A stretch of DNA of 64,000 bases from NCBI RefSeq assembly GCF_021869535.1, contig NW_026262690.1, positions 68,255,995 through 68,319,994 of the forward strand, read 5' to 3'. Each line of letters begins with the position of its first letter. The first letter of the stretch is position 1. Below are positions 1-12,104 of the stretch, piece by piece. Position numbers and translations under genes: made by a program. The DNA is from Mytilus californianus. Taxonomy: Eukaryota > Mollusca > Bivalvia > Mytilida > Mytilidae. The notes under the pieces were generated by a model. It was given only the letters and a program-made list of their open reading frames with translations, did no database searches and was not told the origin of the DNA.

Positions 1-1320
1 AGCAAGTCAAACTGAATGAAGGTCGGAAATTTTAGACTGCAATTAACTGAAAAAAGAGGGTTTGTTAGATAACGGCAGACCTTTTGTCTTGTAAAAAGCA
101 AGCTACGGATCCTTCGAAGAGCTATTGAAATAGTCGATTGGCGCACTTTCCCTACACGAGGTATCAAATCCGACCGGACGTTGTTGCTGTGTTTTTATAT
201 ATTAAGGACCGGTTAACGGAGTATCCTCAGTCACCGGACACCTTCAGGGTACAAACTTGAATATGGAGATACAAATATTTTATTGATTAGTTCTATATAT
301 CGTTTTGAGTTGCTGCATACTCTGGTAAATAGGGAAGCATTTAGATTAAAACTGGATAACCTTAGAATTCTAAAGCGACGTTAAAAACATAATTACTAAA
401 AGTAATTATAACGAATGCAACACCTACTTATCTAATTAGTAAAGCATATTTAGTTTATGTCTTTCATTCTTAAGTATAATTCAATTAAAAATTATATTTT
501 ATTAATATCAGTTTTAGTGTTTCCAAGGGCTACGCAGTTTGCTTTATTTAACACAATGCGCTATGAAAAAGCTTTTAAAAACTAAATGTATCTAAATCCA
601 TACATGTACAATAACAACAATTTATATCGGAAGTTGCCAAGTTTAAGAGAAAGTTAGCTTTTAGATGGTCATACGATTTACGGCTAATACCGTACTTGAT
701 GACTAAAAATCATTAATGAAATAAAAGTTCTTCAAAAGAGCAAATGGAATGTCGATATTTTCTGAATTAAATAACAATTTAAAATTCAAACGACCTTCTT
801 CATTCTGGTGTGCTTGTCTACGGAAAATCAATTCCTATGTATTGTTGGATTAATTGTGAATATTAGTTTAATAATTTCTTTTTTATTCAAGTGTTATTGA
901 AATCGTACTTGATGAGTTGTTATGAATAATGAATCCATTATTTTTTATGACCAGTCTAGTATTTTCCACATAAAGTATAACTAAGGCTCGTGTTGGGAGA
1001 GTGCAACGATCTTTGTGCATTAAAAAAAAACCAAAACAACATCTTATATGATGTGTCAATAACTAAATAGCCCTATCCATATCCCACGATCCAATCCTAA
1101 AGTTCTTTTATTCGTTGCATTAATGGAACAATTTCACACAGATTTGAAATCCCCCCTTTGGTTGCATTGAAATGAAGAACGAAACAAGTGCTAAAGTCCG
1201 AATCCTTCCTTCACAAAAGTTACTGGCGTTACATGTACCTGTGTTTTTGTAACCTGCTTATAAGTAAGTAAGTTTTTATTATAGTGACATGTGTAATAAC
1301 AGTTTAACAAAATACAAATA
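1..1320. other. no gene seen
   Basis: AT-rich sequence with no open frame, splice-bounded exon or recognised repeat that I could support. It could hold the untranslated start or an early exon of the CARD gene that begins at 6648, but I found no exon that fits. Confidence 0.4.
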
Positions 1321-1925
1321 TAGAGTGGGGTGCTCATTTTCGCCATAATTTTCCATGTTTTTTGCAGTTTATGTTCAGACCTTTAAGTTTTTGAAGTAAA
1401 CTGATATTTCTATATGAAGATAACATCAAAAGCAAAATATTCTTAGCTTGAAAACGTGTTTCTCTGCAAATATTCATCTGAAAAGTTAGATTAAAGGCTA
1501 TTTGAAATTTCCTGATGTTTTGTCATAGGAGGACACATATTCGCCGTTTTTACACATCTATTTAAAACCAAATAACTGCAGCTTTAAACAATATTTATCA
1601 AATCAATTTCATTATAGATGAATAGCAGACATTTCAAAGGTGTAAAGAACTGAAATTTAGGGCAATCAGTCAAATAATTACGAAGAAATACTTCTTTGAA
1701 ATCTTTTTTTTCATTCAGGAAATTGGCCGAAAATCGTTGTCCGTTTTTCGGTTCTTTGTGGTAAGTGCCGAAATTTTTTCTAAGTTTAAGAAATAATCAT
1801 ATTTGTTTTAAAAATATAATTTACCGGCATATTTCTTCCATTTCAGCAATCCTTTGAAGTTTCTACACCTCAAAATCATAAAACGGCGAAATTGTGTCCC
1901 CGGCGAATATGTGCGCCCCACTCTA
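1321..1925. mobile_element. 605-bp terminal-inverted-repeat element (MITE-like)
   Basis: The left end (GAGTGGGGTGCTCATTTTCG from 1323) is repeated in inverted orientation at the right end (GCGCCCCACTC up to 1923). Over about 24 bases the ends match with only a few differences. Both ends abut a TA dinucleotide, which fits a TA target-site duplication of the Tc1/mariner type. A second, internal inverted pair (GGACACATATTCGCCG near 1532 and CGGCGAAATTGTGTCC near 1884) repeats the same end motif. There is no transposase frame, so it would be non-autonomous. The TIR and TA are seen; the superfamily is inferred. Confidence 0.7.
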
Positions 1926-4900
1926 TTACATAAATAATAAAATGCACCCGACCCATTGGGTCAATACGTCACTTTCAAAATCATAAAACGTATTTCTTAT
2001 CGTGTGTAATCGAACCACCTTTCTTTTCGACGTGATAATTGAATACCCTGTATAACAGACGTTATCCCCGGTTTAGTATATTTCTAGGATTTTGATTGGT
2101 TAACGCACGTCGTTCAAAACCCCATAGCCCGGGTGTTGCTAACCCATATACCCGGACGTTGCTACCATTACCCCGTGGAACTTCACGCGCGTTTTCCTTA
2201 GTTCCATGGTTATTCCTCATGAAATAATGAATTCTGTAGACTATCCATGATGTCTGTAATTAAATATTTAATCCACTAACGATTTTATCCTATTATGCCG
2301 ATCATTTGCACTTGTTTAAGTAAATGAATCACTTGGCTGCCACATTTTCAATGAATGGGACTACTGACCAAGCTATGCAAATGACCCACGTTGACGTCAC
2401 ACCGTCTTTGACGTACCTCTCACAACATTGAGCGCAAAATTAGACTCATTCCAGTTTCTCTTGTCTCTGGATTAAAAACGTCTTATATTTGACTACCTGT
2501 ACGGTTCTACCACATACCCTACACCCAGTAAAAAATATGTCAAGTTCCCAAATTTCAATAAAAAAAATTTAAATAATGAAAAAAACGTTGCTTTCACGTT
2601 ACACTTTGTGGTCGAATTTCCCCTAAAAATCGCCAGATTCGGACTAAGACCGGGGATAAATTCGTTATCTACGTTCATATCCGTAGATATGAATGTAGAT
2701 AATTTATATTAAATTCTATTTCCCGTATTAAGTGCTATTTGGTTGTGTTTTAAATGTTCCAGTAGATTATGTGATTTACAGAGTATTGTTTATGAATGTT
2801 CTGTCTATCTCTTTCTCTCTTGGTCACTGTCAATTGATTGTTATGGGTTTTTATTACATTAATAAATCTGAGAACACATTTTGAGTCTTCTGAAATGTTT
2901 TGCGGTGCTTGATTATCTATAGATGATCATTTATTTGACGCACAGTTTATTTCTGTTTACAATTTACTTCTTGAGACCTCAACTGTATTTCCATTCTCAT
3001 TATGCATTATAACTAGTGTTACGTAATTGCTTGTTAGTTCAACGAAAAATATTGAAAACGATGAGAAGAGTATTTCAAATAAAAAGATACTGCCATTATA
3101 CTACAATGAAACCCTTTGATCCAATACTTCAATTCGTCTTGTTAAAAATTTAAAAATTGAATTTCAGACACAGCACGTGTTGGTTTCTGCATATCTAAAA
3201 AAAAATGAATTTATAATTAGAAAGTGTATACCGTGATATAGACCATATATTTCATTAAGCTAATTTCAAAAGAAACATAATTCGTTTCCTGTAGTTTTTA
3301 CTTATTACTTGATTATATTACACGCTTCATATATTATAAAATGCATTAAATTCAAAATTCCAAACGGATTTAAACGATTGAATTTGTTACAAATTTAAAT
3401 ATTGACGGTTATTTGCTTGAAGTAATCCCAATAAATATGTTTTTACCAGAGAGTATACTTGGTTACATTCTTGCTTTGTCAAGATGTTATATAGAATCAA
3501 TATTTCATATTATACAAAACTTCCTTAATCGTAGTAGAAGATCCCAAACTACTGAAGTAGTGAAAACGAATTGTAAGTTGATTAAGTGAAACACAAATGA
3601 TCCACAAGAATGATTGGGTAATGACATAGTAACTAATGAAACCAAAATCTCTTGACTCACTAGTAAATCTAAGGTGCATTCCTTGGTAGTTTCTTTCTTT
3701 ATTTCTTTCCATATATTTTTACCGTGAAAAAGTCATTAATATTTGATATTGATTAGCTTCTTCAATATATGTACATGAGGTCCCGTAACTATTATTGTCT
3801 TATCAGGACAATATACTACCATTGACCTTGATTATAAATTCCAAATTTAAATATTTAGTTAAATGATTTAAATTGGTACAGAAAATAAATTCTTATATTG
3901 TATAAATTATAAAAATCACAAAACTTATTCTTGATATTTTGTGTTAATGAAAATATTTTCAACAAGGCCAACACTCAGAGCTCTAGCCAAGTCTTAAGAG
4001 GTCAAGAAACTATTATATGTGTAGATTTATTATATCAAAGCTATTTAAGCTGTTATTAAAGTATCGGACTCATTTTAAACTGAGTACGTTAGTTACTTAT
4101 ATACAAATAAGTTAAGATTTTAGTTTTTTTGTTAATTGACTAATTTGTAATCTCTCGTCCATGTTCGGTTGATAGATTATGATACGTTTGTATCGTCGTT
4201 GAACCTGTCCTGACGGTTTACTTCTGAAGGTCCATATCTTTTTTTATATATTTACTTTTTAAAAGTTTCAAAGTAAGGACTTATTTTTCTTTGGCTTATA
4301 TTGTTAATCTTTTATTTTTGAAGGTATACGTTTTAAATTATATGGTCCAATTTTATAGTACTTCAGTTTTCAAATTTCAAGGTATGGTGGTACTAAACAG
4401 TGATTATTGTTCCAGTTCTAATTTTTGAATTTTTCCTGATATAGTCTGACTCTTCTTTTTAGATTTGAAGTTTCCAAGTCTTTAAAGCAATGCTTACATA
4501 GAAGATTTGGTTTCTTCAAGTCGTCTTCCTAGTTTAGATTTTTATTCTTTAAATGTTTTCACCTGTCTTTTGCTTCGCAAACCTTTGGCTTGGATTATTT
4601 CAAGAAAAGTTATTCTGAAAAGCGATTTCACGTCGTAACTTATATACAGTATCACGGTTCTTTTCAATCATCGTTTCAAACTTTAGTTTTTAATACAATC
4701 TTAGAATCTTCCAACAAAATAAGTGTATACTTAAGACTTGATATTTCAGAATGTCATTCATACGGATCAAACTGGTGTCCCTAGTATTAAAGCTATGGAA
4801 TATAAAATGTAGTATAAAGTAAAAATTCTAATGTTATCAATTCAGAATTCAGTTTTCAATAATAAGTTCTGATTGTGCTAACGAGATTTACTGTCTCAAC

Positions 4901-5477
4901 AAGTCTTTAATTTAGTGTCTTAACTTATTGGTACTGACCCGACTTTATATTTTGCAAAATCGGACTTTCAGTGCCTAGTTAACTCAAATGAAGGGTATAC
5001 ACTCCATATAAAAGATGCCGTTTGAATGTTGCTCGATAGAAATGGAAAGTTAAAAATATTCTCGTTTGTATTAATGTTAAATTCTCATTCGATACTCACT
5101 GACATTTTCATTGTGTAAATCAAGATATGAAACAGACCGACATATGTATATTGTAGAACTTATTTCAAGTCCAATGGGATATTGTCGACAACACACTTTG
5201 AACTATTCAATTATAGAACATCGGCTGTATATAGCGGAACGTTAATTTAAGGATACTACTAACCGCTGTAAGATATACGGCAAAGTTAATAGAGGGGTAC
5301 TTTTCTCTCTGTCGAACGCCTATTATAGGGGAGAAATCATCTTCAACTCATCGTTCCATTTACTAATCTTGATAGTATACAAATGCAAAATTCAAAACTT
5401 TTGCTTTACGCCAACAAACCCAGATGGGACTTTTATGGACGTTTGAAATCTATTAAATATCTCTACCACCGAAGTAC
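1926..5477. other. intergenic, no gene seen
   Basis: About 3.5 kb of AT-rich sequence. Short open frames here (2493-2678 minus, 3497-3712 minus, 4590-4784 plus) have no splice context, domain-like pattern or codon character that would support them as genes. Confidence 0.4.
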
Positions 5478-5651
5478 TTTACATTTAATTCTACTCTTCC
5501 TGAGTAATATCTTTACATTTAATTCTACTCTTCCTGAGTAATATCTTTACATTTAATTCTACTCTTCCTGAGTAATATCTTTACATTTAATTCTACTCTT
5601 CCTGAGTAATATCTTTACATTTAATTCTACTCTCCCTGAGTAATATCTTTA
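5478..5651 (+). repeat. 34-bp tandem repeat, about 5 copies
   Basis: A 34-base unit containing TTTAATTCTACTCTTCCTGA is repeated five times head to tail. The only variation I see is one C/T difference in the last copy (CTCTCCCTGAG). There are no spacers, so this is a minisatellite. The near-identity of the copies suggests recent expansion or ongoing homogenisation. Confidence 0.9.
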
Positions 5652-6547
5652 TAGATTATGATGGTCTTCTTCCTATACATATTCATGTATTTAAAATTGT
5701 GTTTGCGTATATTTTATCAGCACGCTTTGAATTGTCGACTCTTATGAAAGGAAAATTTATAGCTTAAATATGTGAATTTAATATATTGATATAAAATAAT
5801 GTGCTTAATGCTCTGACGTTTTACATGACTTACATATACATGTTTTTAGAACTTTCTGATTCATTTTTACTGAATAAAAAAGGACATTAAATTGTTTTCT
5901 TGTACTTTTATATGTGTTTAAATCATTTTACAACGACATTATGAGATTTAAAGAAATACCCATTTTGAGCCAATTACATCCAATTTATCATACATATGAT
6001 TTATGAAAACATGTCCATTCCGACTATTATATTGACAATGAAAAGTATATCGAAATTCTATACATGATATATATATTTGACAGTTGGCAAGCGGATGTTT
6101 TAATGTATCGACAAACGCAAACGTCTGATCAAATACAAATTAAAGGATTCATATTTCGTTTATACTTTTTAATAATTGATGCCACGGGTAAAGTGTAACT
6201 ACTCGTTGAGATTAAGTTGAACCAAAAAGCATTGAAATAAACACTTAGTTTACACAACTATCTTGGTGACTGGTATATTGGTGTAAAGCTGAAGGAATAA
6301 TCACAAAGAATAGTGTCATAAGTAATGCCATATAAGTTGCGTCGTGTAAAATTGCCCATGATTTACGTAGTAACATTCTTAAAATAAACTTTTTGTAAGG
6401 TGGGATCTTAAAACGATGGGCAAGAAGATCTTTTTGTAATTCTGCATAGTGTGCATCAACATCATTGCATTTCCTTGAAAAAACCTAGCTATTTTAATAT
6501 CTGTAAGACAGCTGTTTAATTCGTTATTTCCTTGTATATAATGTCAA

Positions 6548-6625
6548 ATATTTGGCTTTGAGTGTTCCTGATGAAGGTTAATCCAGAAAAGCGCTTCGGT
6601 TTAAAATTTACAAAGTATTATTTTC
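6548..6625 (+). repeat. dispersed repeat, CGTTCCTGATGAAGG family
   Basis: The stretch with TTGGCTTTGAGTGTTCCTGA and TAATCCAGAAAAGCGCTTCG recurs in diverged form at 25745-25835 (same strand) and in inverted orientation near 11775-11830 and 24095-24150. It ends only about 25 bases before the splice acceptor of the first CARD exon seen at 6648. The class of the element is not clear from the sequence. Confidence 0.65.
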
Positions 6626-6647
6626 ATATTTTGCCTTTTTGTTTTAG

Positions 6648-6786
6648 AATGCCAAAACACAAGAAGAGAAAGTTTCCAAAATACTGGAATTTGTTATTAT
6701 GCGAGGACCAGAGGGTTACCGAAAATTCAGTGATATATTGCATGCAACAGGTCACACATTTCTGGCTGATTTTCTAAGAGAGGAAG
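6648..6786 (+). CDS. CARD gene exon (CARD helices, partial domain)
   Basis: The acceptor TTTTGTTTTAG precedes 6648 and the donor GTAAAA follows 6786. The frame starts AAT GCC AAA and ends with one spare base. It encodes 46 residues with the RGPEGY turn and a TGH...LADFL helix typical of CARDs. An ATG in another frame at 6649 is not the start, because that frame does not continue into the next exon. Confidence 0.82.
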
Positions 6787-9700
6787 GTAAAATACATTTA
6801 TTTTAACGCAAATTTTCTTCTTGTATTATATTTTTGATGATATGATTTTTTAGTAATATCAATGTTTTAACATTTGCTAAAGTAGCAGTGATGTATTTAA
6901 AAACCAGACAAAACTTTACGAATTGCATTCATACGAGTTTTATAAAAAAGAAAAGAAAACAAGAACACAAACAAAAACAAAAACGGCAAAAGATGTTTGA
7001 AAATAAGATAGTCTTTCGGAATTTGTTCAAATTCTTTAAAAATTTTGTAGTGGTTTAATATACCATTTAAAATTCCTGTGCTGGTACGGAAAGAATACGT
7101 AGAAAAAGATAATCATACCGTTTAAAGTATGTTTGTAAAAAAATCTATAATATGTTGTTTGTAGGATTGTTTATTATGAATGAAGTGTCTTTTTTTTGTG
7201 AAATCACATGCGTCATTTATTTTAAAAGACTTTGTTCTATATTTCTAGATATCATCCAGAAGAAATTAAACACCGAAGAAATGTACAAAACAATGCCTTT
7301 CCTGAATCGTTTAAAAGATAACGAGAAGAATGAATTGGATAAATACTTCATCGATAAGGTAATGAAGTCATGATTAAGAACTGGATACCTACTTCATCGA
7401 TGAAGAAATGAAGCTGTGCATGTGCTGATTTTGTGTCATGGATGGATACCCCATGTCCTTTGTTTTTCTATTATAACCCCCGCCCCCCCAAAAAAATAAA
7501 AAAAATACTTGAATAAATCTTATTTTTAAATAATGGAATCACCGCAACCACTGCATGAACAGCCATGTAAATTTAGTGACAAATATGCACATTATGTAGT
7601 AATTAAATTATACTGCCATAAAGTGGTTTCGGTTATCTTTTATTTTGTTTTCCGACATTTTAATGCGACTTTATCTATAGCATAAGTCATCACCTATCTT
7701 TTTGCAGCAAACAGCAATGATTTAAAAAATAGCATTACATGTAGAATCGGATACACATAATATTCGAAACTAACGACATCAGTCATATCGATAAATCAGA
7801 CAAAAGTAGTGAAGAATCGGAATTTTACAATGATAATAAAAATTTCACACAAATATCTAAAATCGACAGTGGTCATTGATAATTGACAAAATCACACAAG
7901 TAGTCAAATTCGACAGTTGTCAACGAATATCGATCAATTTTCACAAGTTGTCTGAAACATCAGTCAATGACAATCGCTAAATACACATCAGCAGTAAGAA
8001 TCGGTAGTTTTCGGATGGCTGTCCAATTTTTATACCAGCAATAAGAACTTGCAGTTGTCAATAACACGAAACTTTAAGTTTACATTACATGTAACTATTA
8101 GAGCAGATACTTGTTTTGTAACTGACGTGAGGTTGTTTTGCTTGTTTGCATCTGGTTTTTTTCTGTGTCGACGCATTTTTTCTACAAGATTCGGATGATT
8201 CTTTTTCCTGAATAGCAATTCTTTTATAGCACATATAGACATTCATAATCAAAATTTGTCTCCATTAATAAAATAATACGAATAAGCAAATAAATCATCA
8301 TGAGTTAACTATCTCAACTTAAAACCACCCTGAAGGCATCTTTGTATTTTTTTTATACAAACTTACCCCATTTGTTCACTTCTTTCTTGTAAGATCATTA
8401 TCTGCTATGTCCCTTAGTGATCAAAACACAAATTTAATATTTGTTATCCTTTTTATTTTCAGTTTCGAAATGAATCACTACGGCAGGTATGGAAACATGA
8501 TTTCAGGGAAAAAGAAAAAGCCATTCTAGCTCGTCAACAGCAGATTGAAATGTCAGATGAAATCAAAGGTCAGACAAAGAAATGGCAAGTTCTCAAAAAG
8601 GAATTAGAAGATAAAATTAAATCGAAGGACGAGGAAATCATGGTATTAAATCTTCAAATAAAGTCTCTAAATCAAGCGGTTAGAGAAACTGAACAACGAC
8701 TTAGAGCTGATTTTCAAAAGCAAATGCATTTTAATGAAGCAAACGAAAATCAAATAAAAAGGGTGCAAGAAAATGTAGGTGCAGCAGAAATGATTTTAGG
8801 CGAAATAAATGAGAAAATGGCACCGTATTTGAAGAAAAAAGCTCGAATTCTGACTGACAAAGAACGGAAGGTTCTCGAACATTATAAATACTCTTTCATG
8901 ATACCAGATTTTGAAGTTTTCCTTGAACAGTACCGCGAACTCCTTAACATCAAAAAGCTCTATGAAGCTCTGAGAGAAGATAAAGAATATGTATTAACCT
9001 ATATAATAGGCTACTGCCCAAAAGACTTTGAAGAAAGAAGTTTGAAAGAAGAGTTCAAACAATATCTTATAAAAACTGACGAATCCATCACTGACCTGAA
9101 GGACAAACTATCCGAGGCAGAAATGATAATAGAAGGACAAAAGGAACAAGTCGAAAAAATAGGAAAAGATTCAAACGAAAAGAAAAAGTTTCAAATGGGA
9201 GCGGGTGTATGGCAGGGTGCCATCATGAACGTAATGCGAAACCAACTACAAGATCTAAAACGCGATATTCGATTGAAAGAATCGAGAATTCAAATGTGCG
9301 AAAAAGATGCAGCGCGTTTAAAGAATATAAATAATGATTTAAAACAGGATCTTCAACGTGTGAAGATGGAGAAACAATCAGTAACCTCACGTGAAACACG
9401 TCATACACTTAGTATAGACGTAAATGGTCGTTTATCCATTAATTCTGATAATAGTGCTGGATTAGAAACGGCTTTAGATAATTACAGCGATTGCAGGACG
9501 GAAGTTTCTAAAGGGAAACAATCACTTCTTCCACCGATGAACACCAAGGTAATACGGGATGCCGTCAGTCCAACGACTCCACGAAACCTTCCCAAACCGA
9601 AACCTTTTGTTATGGCCACGTCTGAAGCTGCTTCAGTTCGTCATCCCATGATGAGCAATGGTTTAGTAACAGCCCCTGTGAGACTAGAAAAAAGACATTT

Positions 9701-9809
9701 AGATCGTTACTCACAAATGCCTCATGGATTCGGAGATGTGAAGAAAATGCATTCACAGGGAAAATCGAAATTTGAAAAAGCCTTGCCACCACCGAAAATC
9801 CGCTATTGA
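6648..9809 (+). CDS. CARD and coiled-coil protein, 3' part of gene (3 exons)
   Basis: Exons 6648-6786, 7249-7358 and 8463-9809 join in phase (1 then 0) to an open frame of 531 residues ending in TGA. Residues 1-46 look like the second half of a caspase-recruitment domain: helix KVSKILEFVIMRGPEGYRKF followed by the HATGHTFLADFLREE helix, a pattern seen in caspase-9/CRADD-type CARDs. Residues about 84-190, 290-325 and 335-390 are charged heptad-like coiled coil. Residues about 391-531 are Ser/Pro-rich and basic, probably disordered. Layout recalls CARD9/CARD11 (CARD then coiled coil), proteins that nucleate Bcl10-type signalling filaments, but I see no specific CARMA motif, so orthology is not claimed. 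The first CARD helices and the start codon lie upstream and were not found, so the entry is partial at the 5' end. AATAAA at 10223 is a likely poly(A) signal. Confidence 0.8.
7249..7358 (+). CDS. CARD gene exon (helical linker)
   Basis: The acceptor is TATTTCTAG and the donor GTAATG. The exon completes the split Asp codon and encodes 37 helical residues (DIIQKKLNTEEMYKTMPFLN onward, ending YFIDK). It is probably the last CARD helix and the linker to the coiled coil. Confidence 0.8.
8463..9809 (+). CDS. CARD gene terminal exon (coiled coil and basic tail)
   Basis: The acceptor TTTTTATTTTCAG leads into TTT CGA AAT in phase 0. There are 448 residues to TGA at 9807-9809. The open frame begins upstream of the first ATG (8550), and the 29 residues before that ATG are also charged and helical. 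This shows that the exon is internal to a longer protein, not a single-exon gene starting at 8550. Confidence 0.88.
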   Translation, partial: FRNESLRQVWKHDFREKEKAILARQQQIEMSDEIKGQTKKWQVLKKELEDKIKSKDEEIMVLNLQIKSLNQAVRETEQRLRADFQKQMHFNEANENQIKRVQENVGAAEMILGEINEKMAPYLKKKARILTDKERKVLEHYKYSFMIPDFEVFLEQYRELLNIKKLYEALREDKEYVLTYIIGYCPKDFEERSLKEEFKQYLIKTDESITDLKDKLSEAEMIIEGQKEQVEKIGKDSNEKKKFQMGAGVWQGAIMNVMRNQLQDLKRDIRLKESRIQMCEKDAARLKNINNDLKQDLQRVKMEKQSVTSRETRHTLSIDVNGRLSINSDNSAGLETALDNYSDCRTEVSKGKQSLLPPMNTKVIRDAVSPTTPRNLPKPKPFVMATSEAASVRHPMMSNGLVTAPVRLEKRHLDRYSQMPHGFGDVKKMHSQGKSKFEKALPPPKIRY

Positions 9810-10240
9810 CGAATCTTTTGCTTTGGGATGATAATCATTTACTGTATGTAAAAATAATTAACTGACATCCACATTTCCTTCATATATATATATATGTGTG
9901 TGTGTATTAAAGTTGCATTTCTAAGCAAAACAATGGAAACGGGAAAAAAAATAATGCAACAAATAAGGTCCCTGGAGTATTTTCTAGGAAAATATTTTAA
10001 ATTACAGTGAATTTTCGACGCTTATCAAATTTTGACTATAATTTCGCATTCTAATAACTTTGATAATAAGATTATGTCTACTTAATTTAGTGCTTTGATA
10101 AGGAGTAAAGAAATTGTTTTCATTAAATGCAAGGACACAGGATTAGTAGTTGAGGACTGATCAATCGCATTAAATTTGTTGTGCCAAAAGTTTAAACTAT
10201 GTATTAAAATTTATTGAAATACAATAAAATGTATCCTCAC
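9810..10240 (+). other. probable 3' UTR and poly(A) signal of CARD gene
   Basis: Non-coding AT-rich sequence after the stop. It holds a short (AT)n(GT)n microsatellite at about 9882-9908. ATTAAA at about 9907 and a canonical AATAAA at 10223-10228 are candidate cleavage signals. Transcript ends cannot be seen from the sequence. Confidence 0.5.
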
Positions 10241-12100
10241 ACTATTAAAATGTCTTTTTATGGACATTAAAACCATTATGTTTGAATTGTTGATCTTGTT
10301 CGTAGTAAATGTGATTAAACACATAATTGAAATTTATTCTGAATGTCCTTAGTGGTCAATTTTTCAAATAAGAAAGAAGGTCATGCATGGTCTTTCTGTG
10401 ATTAAATACATATTTATCCCTTTTAATAAGATCGGATTAGGTTCTGCAAAATAAAAGGAAAAATTCACCGCCAATATTATTTAAAACAATAAACCAGATA
10501 TAGTTTATCCGGATAAACTAAATGCAATAAAATCTCCTTTACATATTGACAACTTTCATAATAATAATCCTTTTAATAAGATTTCATTAGAAATTAATCT
10601 TTGGCACGAAAAATCCTCTTGACTTTTCAAAGTTACACAATCTATTTCGCAAAGAAGTTATTCTTAAAAGAATAAGTTCATTTCTGATTAGACAATCTTG
10701 AAACACTTTTCAAGAATATCTTAATGGTAAAAACTATTGTAGTCTTTACTTTTCCCGTCCATCAGAATGGCACATTCCTAGGTCGCTTCCGTTTGGCTGT
10801 ATAAATACGGAGCCACATCTGGGACTTCCCTTTGAACCCCTCTCCATATATGCCTTTGTTTATTCCTTCATCAGAAGGGGTTCAAACGGAAATCTTTCTC
10901 CGTAGTTGATCTATTGAAGAAAAAAAAATATCTTTCAAACCCATCATACACCCTCCTCCCAGTGACAGTGTCAATTAATACTTTTATCTTGTTTAATGTC
11001 GACTTCATTTGTTCTTCCTTATAACCGCGCTGGAAAAGTTGTTGTGCAAGTTTGTATAATGAGCACAATGTTGGTGAAGACTGTATAATGTTAACATCAA
11101 TTGAGATATTACGAAGGGCAGAGGGTAAGTTACTATTTTGAAGTGAAAAGTTGACAGTGGGAAAATTGCAATCTTCAAGTTTGTCCTACATCCTAGTGTG
11201 AAGTCGTCAACCAAAGTTAATTTCAATTAAATTTATTTGAAGCAGACCTTCTAGTTTCGGTAGTATCCTAAATGTCAAGTTCATTGGTATATGTGAAATG
11301 CAAGTAATTGCTACTGAAATATAGGTTATTGGAGCTGGGTTATTGAGTGACAGGACGTTATCTATATTTGAATGTGAAATTAAATAACTTGGAATGTATG
11401 AATTCTGCTGGAAATTAAATATGTGTCACTGGATGTTAAGCATCTGAAAGTGAGAGATATATAAATACGTAGAAACGTTGGAGCTTTATGACCAAAATGA
11501 ACCTATAATGAATATTCAAATTCATCTAAGGTCAACTTTGCCTTAGGGATTTTGAATTTTAGTTTTTTTGAATTTCTTATTTTATCAACGGGGAATTTGA
11601 AGGAAATATGCTATAAATGATGCCACTATACCGAATCACTGACTACTGAATTGACAACACTCTCGGTGAATTAGCAGTCCACCAACAGTGGTATCGACCA
11701 AGTGCTAGTGGATACAAATAACACTTTCTAAATCGCGTGCGTCCAAAACACCCGCGAGGCATTTTTTGGGATTAACCTTCATCAGAAACGCTCAAACCCA
11801 AACATTCGAAAACCAAGGATGTATAAATACGAAGAAACGTCCATCCGCAGCGGATACATTTTTTTTTCTTACCGAATGCTTTCAGATTAAAAAAAAATAT
11901 TTAAAAATATGTCATGTCAAGATACAAAACATAAAAGATAATTCAAGCAGCATTATTATATGATTGAATGACATGAGTAATCTCCCATTATAATTTAAAA
12001 TCTTTAATTTTCTTTTAAATCCAAAGAGTTTTAATGTAACAGCTTAGAATCAAATAACATAGATTTCTTCAATCTAAATGATTTTGTACTAATATAAACT
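10241..12100. other. intergenic with transposon debris
   Basis: No gene is supported. The minus-strand frame 10871-11068 contains a stretch (LAQQLFQRGYKEEQMKSTLN) that resembles the C-terminal part of reverse transcriptases often seen in mollusc genomes. It is short and without other domains, so only a decayed retroelement fragment is proposed. Bases 11775-11830 carry an inverted copy of the CGTTCCTGATGAAGG repeat. Confidence 0.35.
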
Positions 12101-12104
12101 CATC

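Noticed and set aside
9223-9792. Open frames on the minus strand (9223-9408, 9610-9792)
   Set aside because: They lie entirely over the CARD gene's large coding exon and are shadows of it.
8550-9809. A single-exon gene starting at ATG 8550
   Set aside because: The frame is open upstream of this ATG to a good acceptor at 8463 and joins in phase to two further exons, so 8550 is an internal Met.
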